This document shows, piece after piece, positions 32,862 to 45,200 of a DNA stretch of 64,000 bases; position 1 is the first letter of the stretch; every line of letters begins with the position of its first letter. Made by a program: the position numbers and the translations under genes. Source of the stretch: Acanthaster planci (Eukaryota; Echinodermata; Asteroidea; Valvatida; Acanthasteridae). Location: the NCBI RefSeq assembly GCF_001949145.1, contig NW_019091382.1, forward strand, positions 720,804-784,803. Reading direction: 5' to 3'. The notes beneath the pieces are model-generated. The model made no database searches and was not told the origin of the DNA. It was given only the letters and a program-made list of their open reading frames with translations.

Positions 32862-33229
32862 AATAAGGCATTTTGCGAGTCAAATCTGAATAAAATCTGG
32901 TACACTGAGTGCTTTAAATTCACGTGAACGTAACAATTTGAATTCTCCATACTAAAGACGCTGCTGCCATACGTTGTGATTGGGAGCAAGCTTTTGTGCG
33001 GTTACACAAGAGACGCCTTGCACCAATACACTGTTTTCAATGGATAAGAAGGGCACAAAGGAACCAGTCCATTCCAGAGAAGGTGGTCGCCATGCAAAAG
33101 CTTGCCCCGAATTACGAGGTATAGAAACAGTGTCTTTAGTCTGAGGAATTCAAATTGTTATGTTCATGTGCAATCAGATAACTCAATGTACCAGATTTTA
33201 TTCAAATTTAGCTCACAAAAGGCTTATTT
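32862..33229. mobile_element. Long-TIR foldback MITE, copy A
   Basis: About 370 bp. Terminal inverted arms of roughly 130 bp: AATAAAATCTGGTACACTGAG on the left and, on the other strand, AATAAAATCTGGTACATTGA; then AACAATTTGAATTC and CTAAAGAC in both arms; inner part GCAAGCTTTTG against CAAAAGCTTGC. The centre (ACACTGTTTTCAATGGATAA) is unpaired. Shared with 42908-43254. Confidence 0.9.
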
Positions 33230-34289
33230 CCCAGTAACCATTACACTACCCAGTCAGGAAAAGCAAATAGTGATAAAGTGTCCTGCTCAAGAACACAGGG
33301 CACCACAACCATATGTGGGACTCCATAAACCCTCAACCCGGATAGTATACTCAACAGAAGCGTATACAAAGGTTTGTCCCATTCCTCAAATTCTCATTCA
33401 TATCGATATGTACGAGATCACCAATTAACTATGATGAAAATGTCCCCCACCAGGCTTGTCTGAGGACTATCGTCATAATATGAACAAAGTGCACATTACT
33501 TGTAGATTTACTCAAATTCACTGCATCGACCACTATTTCCTCCCAAACTAAATTAAAAGAATCCAGTTCCAAGTATTTCAGATCTTATCGGGAGTCCCCA
33601 GCAAACATGACATCCATCAGTTTTCTCGTCACGTACGTCAACCGCACAAACTGACGGGCGCACCGTTATTCGGGACAGCCCCACACGTGCGCTATTTGTT
33701 ATCACCACAATCACCTTTCAACGAAGCCGATTGGTTCCCGCCCTTTTTTTCGCTCGAGATGGAAATCTGTCGTTTGATTTAAGAGGGCAATTTCACACAC
33801 TGTTCTCCCCCGCCGATACCCATCTCTGACCTCCGTAAAAAAGTTTGCACTCTGTAGAGATAAGGAAAAAACACAACCAATTTATTGGCGGAATGACGTC
33901 AATGATAATTTTTGTTTCGTTAAGATCAGACGTCTTTACCACTTTATCCAATCGCAGTTGGGCTGAAATTACCGGCAAAGCCCAGCGACACAATCAAATC
34001 TTACGTCTGATTGATCATTCAGAAACCTCACATATTGTGCGCATGATCTCCCAAGATTTCAAAATAGGTCCATATACAATCCGCTTTTAAATTCTGACAA
34101 GAGATTGTTTGTCAGCAAACCTGTTTTTGCAGCATTTAACGTTTGTATTTGTGTTCCCTGAGCAACTTCAGTTATCCTTTGAAACAAACATACAGAAAGA
34201 TCGAATTATGTTTAGCCTTGTAGGTCCTTGTTTTAACTCGCAGTCGACATGAGCCCGCTTACAGTCCTTTGCCCCTGATATATTGAATT

Positions 34290-34520
34290 AAATGGCGTCC
34301 ATAATGAAATCTCGGCACCAGGCCGTGTGTCACGCACAGACCTTGGCCGAAGAAATCAAGCGAATCGCAGTTGTTTTAAGGCGAATTTACCGGATTAATG
34401 ATGGCTAAATTACCAGCCAACAGCCCGTTCCCCGCGCGCACTCCACACACCGACATGTTTCGGCTCACCGAGCCCGCGCGTTGTGGGGACAGATGTTTCT
34501 AGCTTGATGACGTCACCACC
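34290..34520. promoter_or_regulatory. Candidate regulatory segment
   Basis: Balanced-GC, CpG-containing segment with homeodomain-like TAAT cores (ggattaatgatggctaaatt) next to GC-rich sequence (ccccgcgcgcactcc). Composition unlike the A/T-rich flanks. Conservation cannot be tested here; this is a guess. Confidence 0.2.
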
Positions 34521-37500
34521 GAGCCCAGATATGTTGTTTCTGGCGTAAGATCTACACGAAGTGTCATCTGCAATGCTGCAGATTGGTCTGAGAAAACAAA
34601 AGTAAAAGATACTTGAAATAATAAGTTTTGATCACTAACTTATTACACACTGCAGATCCATACTCGCTTCATGTAAATCACTGACTATCCAAAAGTAATC
34701 TTCTTCGATACACGGTAGTTTCTAACTCCGTTTTTACTTTTCATTTCATCCATTACACGATTCCTATTTCTTTAACCTTCTAGAGGAAAACCTCAAACTT
34801 TTGCTTCTGAGAGTCATTAACACAGATGTTCCTCAAGCGTCAAAAATGTTGAGTTCTGACCTTTGCATCAGGCCAGGATTGGAGCGAAACTAGTCTTGTA
34901 CCAAGTCTGACAATACCAAATACTGGCAGCGGGGTCAGTTTCACTGCGCGGGCCGTTAACCCGACAGATGAAACCTGTCACAACACGGCCGACTGCACGC
35001 AGTTACGAGCGACTGGGGCTGTCATAATTCCCCGGGAAAATCACAACATGATGCGGAAATTACCTTGAAGATAGCTTCGCGCTGTCCGTCTGGCGCAGCA
35101 CTGTTCTCCTCTTTGACCGACTCCAAAGAGAGATCAGGTAACGGGAGATAGGAAACGAAATCACGATAAATCACACGGCTTGGCGCAGTGTGGGCGCAAT
35201 ACTGAGCGAGATTCTGGACCGTGATCAAGCATTTACGGGTTTTTGATTTCGCTAACAGACTAGGGTCACACCCGGCTTGGCTTACAAGATGGATGGCCGT
35301 AATTCCAATACATCAGCTCCAAAGGGTGCCGTTCACGTGAGAAGTGACACCCCTCCTTTACGACACACACGCAACTTCGGAATCTTGACCGGCCGGGTAG
35401 AAACTGATTGGGTGTAAAAATGGAAATCTGGCCAGTTGCCAAACATACACCAACGCGGACCATCGAACCTGGTCGCGCTGGCTTTGGCAGAAATACTTGC
35501 AGACGGAAAAGGGGTCAGTGCCCTCTTGGTGGCGTTGTTCACTGCCGAAACTCACAGCCGTATGGACCTATCTTTCTCCTACGCCAAAAGAACAGCTGGC
35601 TGGGAATACAAACGAAAGGAACAATTCAGAAACTTATGATATTAATCTTATACAAATATCAAATCACCCGATGATTAAATAATATATATAAAAATGTTTC
35701 CCTTTTTAGCAGCGATAGGCATTTGAGGTTGAAGTTGTTGCTTATGAAGGGTAAACTTTGTACAATCTTTTTCCGTCTACACAAAATGGTTGTCAGTGCT
35801 TGTAAACAGACGAGAGATCTTTAGTTGTTCATTTTCAGCTGAGAAGCGCATATCCTGTGGACATATTGAATGTCTATTAACGCCGGTAACAACCAATAAT
35901 TGGTCTGCCCTTTCCCATTCCCCGAGCGATTAGCGCCACCACATGTAACAGCCAAATATTGGAGATAAAATGGCGTCACACGCGGGACCTTGTGTCCAAA
36001 CTCTTTCATAATATGCTCATTTTTCCGTGCTAGAGGCTAGAGGTTTCTTGCTCATTCTTGGACGGTCGGATCATTCCTTACTCACTGGTCCGTCTTTTTG
36101 CCCCTTTCCCCCTCTTTCACCCCCCCCCCCCCATCACATGTTAAGGTCTCTACACGGGTCGTTTGTCCGGGTTTGGGATACTCGCATGCAGCACAGATTA
36201 CAAGCTCCCATTGGGCGAACACTCAAACCGCGTTAACGACTTCCGGTTCCATGGTTCCATGTGCAGTGTGCGTGATTTCAACTACAGTGACGTCACATAC
36301 AAACCGGATAATGACGCGGTAAGTCGGAGTTCAACTTCTCAAATCTGGCTTGTCCATTTCTTACACCTGTACTCCCCGATAAAAACAGCCAAAATTGCCA
36401 GCCACGTGGAATGAACGAAAGTTCGCTTTGATCTCATTAAGTTTGGTAAGATGTAAATGATTTGTAATTTTGTCTGGGTCCCTTTGATAACACACTATGA
36501 GAAGCAACTTATACAGCCGGGTACATGCCTACTCGGCGACACTCAAATAAATTGGAACCATGCACCGTTTTAAAAGCATTCATTCCCCAACCCCAACTAG
36601 ACGAAATAACAGCATCCATGTCTCGAATTGCAATTGAAAAGGACACGCTCGATCGTGAAGCTTTAAATGCCGAAGTACAGAAAGTCTGAAGTAATCTAAT
36701 AAGAAAACAACCGGACAAATTGAAAGAATACATCAACTCGGAGGTCCGTCATCTCTAAGGAGGCATCAACAATGGACAATGACGTTCCAATACCCATCAA
36801 TGCAATACCGGCCCACCCGAGGGAGGCCTTACAAAATTTCTCGCGAGGAAAATGGAGAAATCTCGCGGGACTTACAGGCAAATCTCGCTAAAGCGTTATC
36901 CCTAAGACAGGGTGCGTGATAAACGTGCGCGGGATGACGGACGTTTCTGGAATATCTTTATTGTTACCGTCTGTCCTTTTTTACGAAGCGGGAATGGCTA
37001 ATGGAAATACCTCTGTTAGAATAAGGAAATTCCAGCATTATAGCGTGGCGTTATAGACATACTTCTCTTAATTACATTTCCAATTTCATTATGAATGCGA
37101 AGAGGACGGTAGATATTATGACAGAAATTCGACTCTGGTGTTTGCCTCGAATCCAAAAATACAAATTGTGGTTTGGAAAAATGTACATTGTTTTAACCAT
37201 TTTATCCTTTGCATGTAGCACATGATTATGGAAAATACGGGAAAACTGATGGAAAGGCACAGCGTATGTAAAACCTCTATAGTGGAAAAAAATCCAAAGA
37301 TAAGAGACCCACTTTTGATACAATCCTACCTCGTAACACTGTACTTAACCTAGACTACAGAGCGACAAACAAACCCGGAGGATTATCAAACAAACTAGGG
37401 AAAGAAATCTCCTTCCATCTACTTCCAAATTGCCTTCTCGATGGCGCAGCGTGTCCTTGGCCTCCAAGGGCAACGGATAAGTGAAAGCACAGGAGACCGA

Positions 37501-37599
37501 GGACTGAACATTAATTGATTTCTAGCGTGGATCCCGGTCGCTAGGCAGCTAGGTTTCTCAAATCTCCGAGCCCTCCGGTCCGTGCCAATGAGTGACGTT

Positions 37600-37780
37600 G
37601 TCGATGAGGCCTTCCCTTATACGACCCATAAAACTCGACGAGAACCGATGTAGATCCTCCCCGCTAATTTCCGCCCCGTGCCTTTATGGCTGGCATCTCT
37701 GGGGGAGAAGCTGGATTATTTATTTCGAGGGGATTTTGATGTTAAAAACATCCGGCTGAAATAATCAATACTGTGTTTTC
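37600..37780. promoter_or_regulatory. Candidate regulatory segment (Cdx/Hox-like words)
   Basis: Contains ccataaaactc, cctttatggc, gattatttattt and aataatcaat within 180 bp, words resembling Cdx/Hox and Pbx-Hox sites. Such words occur by chance often, so support is weak. Confidence 0.2.
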
Positions 37781-38261
37781 TTTGTGGCGAGGCGTATTTT
37801 TAGAATGTCCCTCGTAAAGATCAGATTCGGCACTTAAAAAAAGAAATAAAATGACTTCTGATTAATGCTTAAATTTGTATATTTTAATGGTTCTTTTCGT
37901 CGGGAGTCTTTTTTCTCGGAGACGTATCCAGCTTTTGGCATGAGGGTGGTAAATTAAAAAGCGAATGCGGCTATGGGCTCGTTCAACATGATGTTTGGGG
38001 AGACAAAAAAAAATCAAAAGCCTTACTCACGGCCATGCTCGATCCCGACATCCTTGCTTTTATTTGCTGGTGTTGTTTTCTTAGGGGTTTTGCGCTAATT
38101 GTCTGATTTAAAAAAAATGTACACCGATTACCTTCTTTCCTACTCACCTACGAAGGATTCTTTGTGAAAAAAAAAATCCGTTGGGAAGGGGGCGAGTTCT
38201 CCCTGCCACATAGGTTACCACTTTTTCCCCCAATAAACCATCGGTGCCTTTGAACGAGTGA

Positions 38262-38404
38262 TCAGTTGTCTACCTGCCTGATTGCCTGACTGACTGACCG
38301 ATCGACTGACTAATGAAGTGACGTACTAACCGAGTGATAAACTGACTTGTCGAAGAACTGAGGGACTGACAGACCAATCTTCTGACCAACTGGTTGAGTG
38401 ACCG
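38262..38404 (+). repeat. Degenerate (CTGA)n block
   Basis: Four-base periodic run of ctga/ccga/ctaa words (gcctgactgactgaccgatc and similar) with many substitutions. Confidence 0.7.
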
Positions 38405-40485
38405 AAAGAACTATATCAAACCTTCCAATGATTAATATTCATGAGAGGAAAAACTTTCATTTCGTCCTTTCATTTACCGAAACTATCCAAACTGGCAAAC
38501 ACAACGTCCTCGGAAACAGAATTAAACATTGCATTTGCTCTGGCTGGCGATGGCTCGCCGCCAACTCGGATGTCACCTCGGTGTGACTTTTGCCGCGTTT
38601 CGCCGGCCGCCGGCCCTGGCTTGGGCACTCGCGGGCCCGATCACCTGGCGCGAAATTGCCGCCTGCTCGGCTCACCTGACGGAATTATGAGCGCTACGAC
38701 CGCCGAGCCGAGCAGTCCTCTGCTTCCCCTCGGCGTCACCTGCAAAGTTCTGTCCAAGGACAGTCAACGGAAACGCGGGTAATTTACATTCTCCTGAGGT
38801 ATTTTTCCCCGCACTGCAAAGGTATATAGGTTTAACTATGGTTTAACTCTGTGTTAAAGAAAAGTAATTCCCTCACCAATGCTTCGCCCATTTGGTTATC
38901 GCTTTTAATAGCCTTAACCACAGACGAAACGAATCCTGCCAACTTATATACTTCTCTTACAACACACTATGCTTTAAAAATAAGAAACCAAAGGCTTTTG
39001 TACTTAATTCCGTCTAAACCATCACAAGTTTGATCTAAGAAATTATACATTAACTCGAACCTTTAGACGGTGAAACTTTGACACGTAGGGAACACTTAAT
39101 ATAAGTAGATTTCTGACGTTCAACTTTGATGCATTCGGTTTTGAAATCGTTTAGGCGCTCGACCTTTTTTACGAAGGAGTTTTGTGACGCTAAATGAGTA
39201 ATTTTGGTTGATTTTGATTCAAGGAAAAGGAGTCGAGATATGAAGAAAAAACTGATGGTGTTTCTGCAGCGTGAACGACAGAGCGGTGCTTGGCACGCCC
39301 AAGTTGGTAAACAAAGAGCAATTTCGACCGGGGGTTTCCCGCAAGAAAGGTCTTAATTCCTGAATCACTTCTGGTCCGGCTCAATGGAAGAAATCGGTGT
39401 ATGAAACGAACCAAGAGTTTCTGAGAGTGTCGTGCATACGTCAGCGCCTTTTCTGCATGTCAGGCGTTTGGAACACAATATCGACAGGCGAAGGCTGGAC
39501 GTCCAGATGAAACATTTTATGTAGCGGGTTGTGAAATTTGCCAGAATGCATTTGCCCATTTGGTGTTGTAAGGAATACTGCCCTCTGTCACAAAGCCTCT
39601 TTAATTTGTCATCATGCGCAGCTAAAATCTAGGGACAAGTGGATCTCGGACTAAAATGAGATCAGAATACTTATGAGTGGAGTAGGTTTGCTTCCAGCCT
39701 ATCGAATCACTTTGGGAAGGAAAGTATCACTTTTTGTATTTGAGCAAGTATTAAATTGCCACATGGTTGGATAACAACGAGATATTGGCCTGTTCCCTAA
39801 GATTAAACTCAAAAATGAAAACAAATCTAAACATTACCATCCCAGCCCTCGTCCAGCTGTTTCAAATGAACCATGCACAAGCAATAAAACATGGTATATA
39901 TCCAATTACATCTGTGTTGACAAAAACAAAAGAAAAAAAAGAAAAACGAGCATGAAATCAAAGCGGACGAGACTGCCTGTGAATTCTGATCTCTGAGCGC
40001 TCTGTTGACAGAACGTCAACATTTCCATATTCTAAAGACAGCTTGGAAAATGGCATACGGTGTAGAAACAAAAATGAAAATACCAAAAGCTGGTCAACAT
40101 CAACCTGTCTCTTGGAAACCATTTACGTGATTTGATTGCTAGGTTCTGTATAATAGCACGAATCAAGAATTCCATGATGCAATTATATGGCGACGCAGCG
40201 TTTTTAAAATGCCGTCTGCGTTCCATCGGGACATTCACAAGCGGGTGCATTACCCACGTAGACACACATCCTGTCGAGTACGAGGGACAGTTTGACGGAA
40301 GTCTGGCCATTGTGACATTACACTTTACTCCCGTGAGCGTGTGGTGCGTGGTCGGGGAACAGACCACAGTGATTAGAACAGAAAGGGCAAGGTTGACCAG
40401 AAATCAACAATAGATGTTTATTTCTCTAAAGCTTAAAAGACTGGAGATGAACATAATATTCGACGTCTGTTTGGCAAACCTTTAC

Positions 40486-40549
40486 AAACAAACAAACAAA
40501 CAAACAAACAAACAAACACCCCAACAAACAAACAAACAAACAAACAAAC
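40486..40549 (+). repeat. (CAAA)n microsatellite
   Basis: Two uninterrupted runs of caaa separated by caccccaa. Confidence 0.97.
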
Positions 40550-41298
40550 CAAAAGTGCCTAAATTAATAGCTGGTAACCTAGACCCTCACGTACTTGCGC
40601 TACTTTCTGCAATAGCTTTGAAGTAAGGTACCAGTGCTGATTTCGTCTCGTATTGTCCGGTGGCCAGACTCCGGTTCATAATTCTGTATGAGTTTCAGAA
40701 TCAACAACTACCGGCTATTTTTCTTATGGAACGTACACCAGTCTTTTCACCAACCCAATCGACACCAAACTGACCCACTTCGAAATGTGACCAATATTTA
40801 AACGTCGCCAAGACACCGGTTATTAAGGAAGCACAAATTCCTATAAGACCTCAGCGGTTTCACACGTTTTTCCTTCAATATTGCAGTCAAAATGGCCTTA
40901 GTTACAGAAAGCAAATCTCACTGTCAGGCAAAGAATTCCTATTCTGTATGTGAGATGTTGTGACTGTGAGCACCCTATAAATTCCGTCACTCGACCCGTT
41001 GGGTATTAATTTAATATCAAATAATTCTACACAAGAATGGAGAAACCAACGTACGAAGATCTTACTTATTCATCACTTGCGGAACTCCGTCACATTACTC
41101 AAACCAACACCTGTTTGCAGTTTTTCAATTATGATGCACTCAGCGTATGTGCTTTCAAGACAAACAATACTTTACGTAGCGAAATCCTCGAGAATACTGT
41201 ATTTGATAATGGGCCAGGTGAGTGGTCCAAACCAAAGATCGTATAGCGCCGCGAAGCGGTGCAAGATTGAACTTCACAGTGAATACACGTAAAATGTT

Positions 41299-41448
41299 GT
41301 AATTGCATAGGTGCCATTTGAGCGAGCGATACGCCTGCGCGATGCACATCAATGCAAAGGCACAGGCGCCGCGGCAGGCACGTGAACCTGGTGAGCCTGC
41401 GCCTAAGCAGGCTTATCGCTTGCTCAAATGGCATCCATGGTAATTACC
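41299..41448. mobile_element. Foldback MITE (~150 bp)
   Basis: Left arm GTAATTGCATAGGTGCCATT then TGAGCGAGCGAT; right arm on the other strand GTAATTACCATGGATGCCAT then TTGAGCAAGCGAT. GC-rich centre. Confidence 0.8.
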
Positions 41449-42732
41449 ACAGAGTTCGGAATTTAAAAGAGGCAATGCAAAGTCGTTCGGGAGCAATGCA
41501 CGCGTGCGAGTTAGCGTACAAGGCCGCTCTTATCCGGTTCGTATTAAAGTGTGACGTGACTTCACTTTAAACCACGCCCACTGCAAACGTGCACTGCACA
41601 TAGGGTTACATGCATTGGTCGCCGTTCGCGTTTACATGGAACCGGAAATTAACGCACATCTCTAGCGATTGTCCAATGAGAGCCTGCAAATCGTGGTGCG
41701 TTTGCCTTTGTGACGAAGTCACTTACGAACTGGATAGTGCAGACTACCGTGCGCGCGCGCATACTGCTTTTCCCGAATGACCTCAGGCGCGCTTGATTTA
41801 GGGCATGCGCTGTTGGAATACAGAACTGCCTCATTCACTCCAGCCCGGGTTGTTCACCCCTATCGACTTCATAAAAACAGACGGCAACCTACAAACGGAA
41901 GGCTAATCGCCATCAAAAACAACAACGGTACGATCAAGTTTTGTCTGCAAATTACGAGAGTGTGGCAGGCCTTTTTGCCTGCCGGCGGTAAAGTTCGGAC
42001 GTGGTCATCGAGGATGAGGGCGTTTGGAGGCACAGCTGGCGGAGAGAACGCTGGACAAACCAGCCGTATCTCACTGATTCAATTACCCACCGAATCGTTC
42101 CCCTGAGCACATCTTTTTTTAATAAAATGACGACACTGAGTTATAGAAAAAAATGGAACTGTACGGTTTATTGAGACGGGGGCCGTCTGTGAATGGAACA
42201 GCGCCTAACGCGCCAGCATGGTTTTGAGATGCCCACACAGGCAAAACCAAAGATATCAAACATAGTGTCGGTCTGCGGCTAGCTCGGCGCGAAGGTGGCG
42301 TGTGGTGAAGAGGGGCTTTCTTCCGAAGGAGGCCCCCTTAGTGCCTAGCCATACGAACCTTATCCAAATCATGGGGCAGGGACAAAGAGACGCACGTGTC
42401 GATAAAGGGAGTTTGGGGCGGGGTTCACCACAATGGGTATCGTTTTGGCAAGGAACTGAAAAACCCGATGTCATCGTGTCAGTCGACATAAGCAGTTAGC
42501 GCCAGTGTGGTCATCATTACTGTCACTCCCCATATAAAAAGGCAAGAGTTTTCCCCACCACCACCGACTGCCAATGCCAGTAACGTCACAGCCACTTTTA
42601 TGACACTGACATCAAAACAGCAACTTTTTGTGCCTAATGTCGGGTCATTCTATGAATGTAGGGTGTCATGTACATTTTTTTGCTTGCCCTCTTACCTCTG
42701 ACAAATGATTTTGAAGAATCTAGTTGAACCCT

Positions 42733-42910
42733 CAATACAGGCGATTCACAATAGTGTGCCTCCAAGAGTTTGCAACGCGTTGGCCAATCACTATGCGCGA
42801 AATCTGACAAACCTTTCCAAACGCGCGTTGGGTTGACAGATTTCGCGCATTGTGTTTGGCCAACTTATTGCTAACTCGTAGAGGCGCGCTATTGTGAAAC
42901 GCCCGTATTG
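42733..42910. mobile_element. Foldback MITE (~178 bp)
   Basis: Arms of about 70 bp. Left CAATACAGGCGATTCACAAT; right, other strand, CAATACGGGCGTTTCACAAT. Both go on through GCCTC.A.GAGTT.GCAA, TTGGCCAA, and ATGCGCGAAATCTG. It abuts the next element at 42908. Confidence 0.9.
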
Positions 42911-43254
42911 TGGTTTGAATAAAATCTGGTGCCTGAGTTGTTTAAATTCACGTGAACATAACATGTCAAATTCTCCATACTAAAGCTGTTGCTATACCTC
43001 GTGATTCGGGGCAAGCTTTTGCTTAGACACATAAGAGACGCCATGCAACAATACACTGTTTTCAATGGATAAGAAGGGCACAGAGGAACCAGTCCATTCC
43101 AGAGATGGTGGTCGCTATGCAAAAGCTTGCCCCGAATAACGAGGTATAGCAACAGTGTCTTTAGTCTGAGGAATTTAAATTGTCATGCTAATGTGAAAAC
43201 AGATAGCTAAGTGTACCAAACTTTACTCAAGTTTAACTAGCAAAAGGCTTATTT
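42908..43254. mobile_element. Long-TIR foldback MITE, copy B
   Basis: Same family as 32862-33229. The inner arms are nearly perfect here: GTTGCTATACCTCGTGATTC against GTTGCTATACCTCGTTATTC (other strand), then GGGGCAAGCTTTTGC on both. Flanked directly by 42733-42910. Confidence 0.9.
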
Positions 43255-44710
43255 GACATCACGAATTTAGAGTGAAATTCGCTTGAAATGTCACGAGTTC
43301 AATTTTTGAGAATTTCGGTGCGCGAATATTTGATCTGATGTCACAGCAATCGCCTTTATGTTCATAGCCACTTTTATGACAAATAAGACCAGTCTTAATG
43401 CGAGTAAGTCTCTCTTTTGGGTAAAAACACGCGTACCATCTCTCCCTCAAAGCACGTAATCAGGAAACTAGGTAACAAAGGGGGGGCTATTGTGATCTAC
43501 TTTTTTTTTCAGAACCTCACAGTTTCAGTTCTCTTTGTACTGGATAGCGACAAATGGCCCATTTTGGAGACGACCTGGAATTAATTCAAGCCCCATTCTC
43601 GGCAGAAAACGTAGTCAGCGAGGCCATGTGGAGAGATTCAAAGGCTGATTTCGAAAAGGTCTATACTCGTAGGTTTTGTAAGGTTTCCAAAACCATAATA
43701 CTAAGAGTCTGTAAGGGGGGGGGGCAAGCGAAGATTTGCGTAAAGTGAGCAAGATAATAGCTTCTGCCCCCTCCCTTTCACAACGAATCCAGTTCTAGAT
43801 TATGTAAGCGGCACAAGCTGTAACAGTGACGTAATCGTTTATGACTTAGTCCACACAAGGTGCCAGGGAGTGTAACATTCTCGCCGAATCTCATTGTCTT
43901 TTACATGGGTCAACGAGCCAGATCCATCGGTCTGGTGATATAATCAGACCTTGTGGCGCTGACGGTGTATAGGCTAATAGTGCAGGCAGTCAAATAAGCC
44001 GTCAATTACCGTGTGTTCTCCCACTCCGTCCCCGAAGGTTTCACCCACGTCTGTTTGATGATGCCGCCACGCGCGGCTGATGGATCGGCGTTTGGCGGGG
44101 AGAAAGTCATTCATGTCTCCCGACAGCCATTGCTGCACAATCAACTCGTTCGAATCGGCCTCCTTCCCTTGGATGCGGCGCACAAATACGACCCAGCAGG
44201 TTGATTTGCACCGCTGTTGAATTATTCATTGTGGAGTTGATGACGTCAGTGGAACTGATGCTCAACCCATCCCCGCCCCGGGCGGCGGTTTGATATCCCC
44301 GTTTTGGAGGCGTGTTTGTGAGTTGACAACTTTGCCGAGAGCCAGCTTACCAATAATGACGGCAATGCAACATTATCGGTGACGGGCGAATTAATAGGTC
44401 TCAGTGGGAACGTTTGTGGTGGCATGTCGTTTTATACGCCTTCCACAACATTCGACAAAAGTGGCTCACGAGATAGGCCATGCGCCTATTGCCGCTGGCC
44501 CAAATGTGGCCCTCTTTGACGTCAAGAATGCATCAGAAAGTTTTGCCGGGCCGATGTGACTCGGTATCGCTTGTTGAAAAAAGGGTAACTTTAACCGATC
44601 TTTTCTACAATTTGGACAGTGTGTGCGACATTATATATATCATTGTGAAGCTCTGAGAGCAACGCTCACACCCATCCGGTGAGAAAATGTAGAATGAGCA
44701 GACTATGCAA
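43255..44710. other. Non-coding stretch
   Basis: No gene or repeat recognised. A TGACGTCA-type word (gatgacgtcagtgg) lies near 44239. Confidence 0.5.
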
Positions 44711-44880
44711 AGGCCGATTCATACTACAACCGAAAGTGAAAGCGAAGCGAATTTGACGTCATCAAAGATTTGCAGCGATATGTGTGCGAGTTGAAATGGG
44801 CTCAACTTTTGCGACTTCGTGAACTGACGTCACAAATTGGCGTTATGTGTTTGCTTTCGCGCTAAGTATGAACCGGCTTC
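44711..44880. mobile_element. Foldback MITE (GCGAAGCGAATTT family), copy A
   Basis: Left end GGCCGATTCATACTACAACC with GAAAGCGAAGCGAATTTGAC; right end, other strand, AGCCGGTTCATACTTAGCGC with GAAAGC and TTTGTGACGTCA. A related copy lies 150 bp downstream. Confidence 0.8.
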
Positions 44881-45034
44881 AAGGTTACATGCCGCGCAAA
44901 ATGTTGTGAAGGGGGAAATGAAATAACCACCCCGTTGACCGTGTTTCGTGTCGTCTCTGTGTTCTTCAGAGCTGCAGCCGAGTCCATCATATACATCCAG
45001 CCACGTGTCATTCCAATAGACACACCGTAAGTCA

Positions 45035-45200
45035 AGGGCGGTTTCATACTTCGGGCGAAAGCGAGAGCGAAGCGAATTTACTGCGGAATCGCTCGAGTTG
45101 AAACGTGTTCAACTTTTACGAATTCGCAACCCGAAACTATTTGATCGGAAGACACTGAGTCGCGTTCGTGCTCACTTCGGCGCGAAGTATGAACCGGCCT
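45035..45200. mobile_element. Foldback MITE (GCGAAGCGAATTT family), copy B
   Basis: Left GGGCGGTTTCATACTTCGGG and GAGAGCGAAGCGAATTTACT; right, other strand, GGCCGGTTCATACTTCGCGC. Same orientation and length as the neighbouring copy. Confidence 0.8.

Larger units (their letters stand above)
33230..40485. other. Non-coding stretch with possible regulatory islands
   Basis: No coding sequence recognised. A degenerate (GACT)n block is at 38262-38404, a poly-C at 36119-36133, and candidate conserved-like segments are listed separately. Confidence 0.55.
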
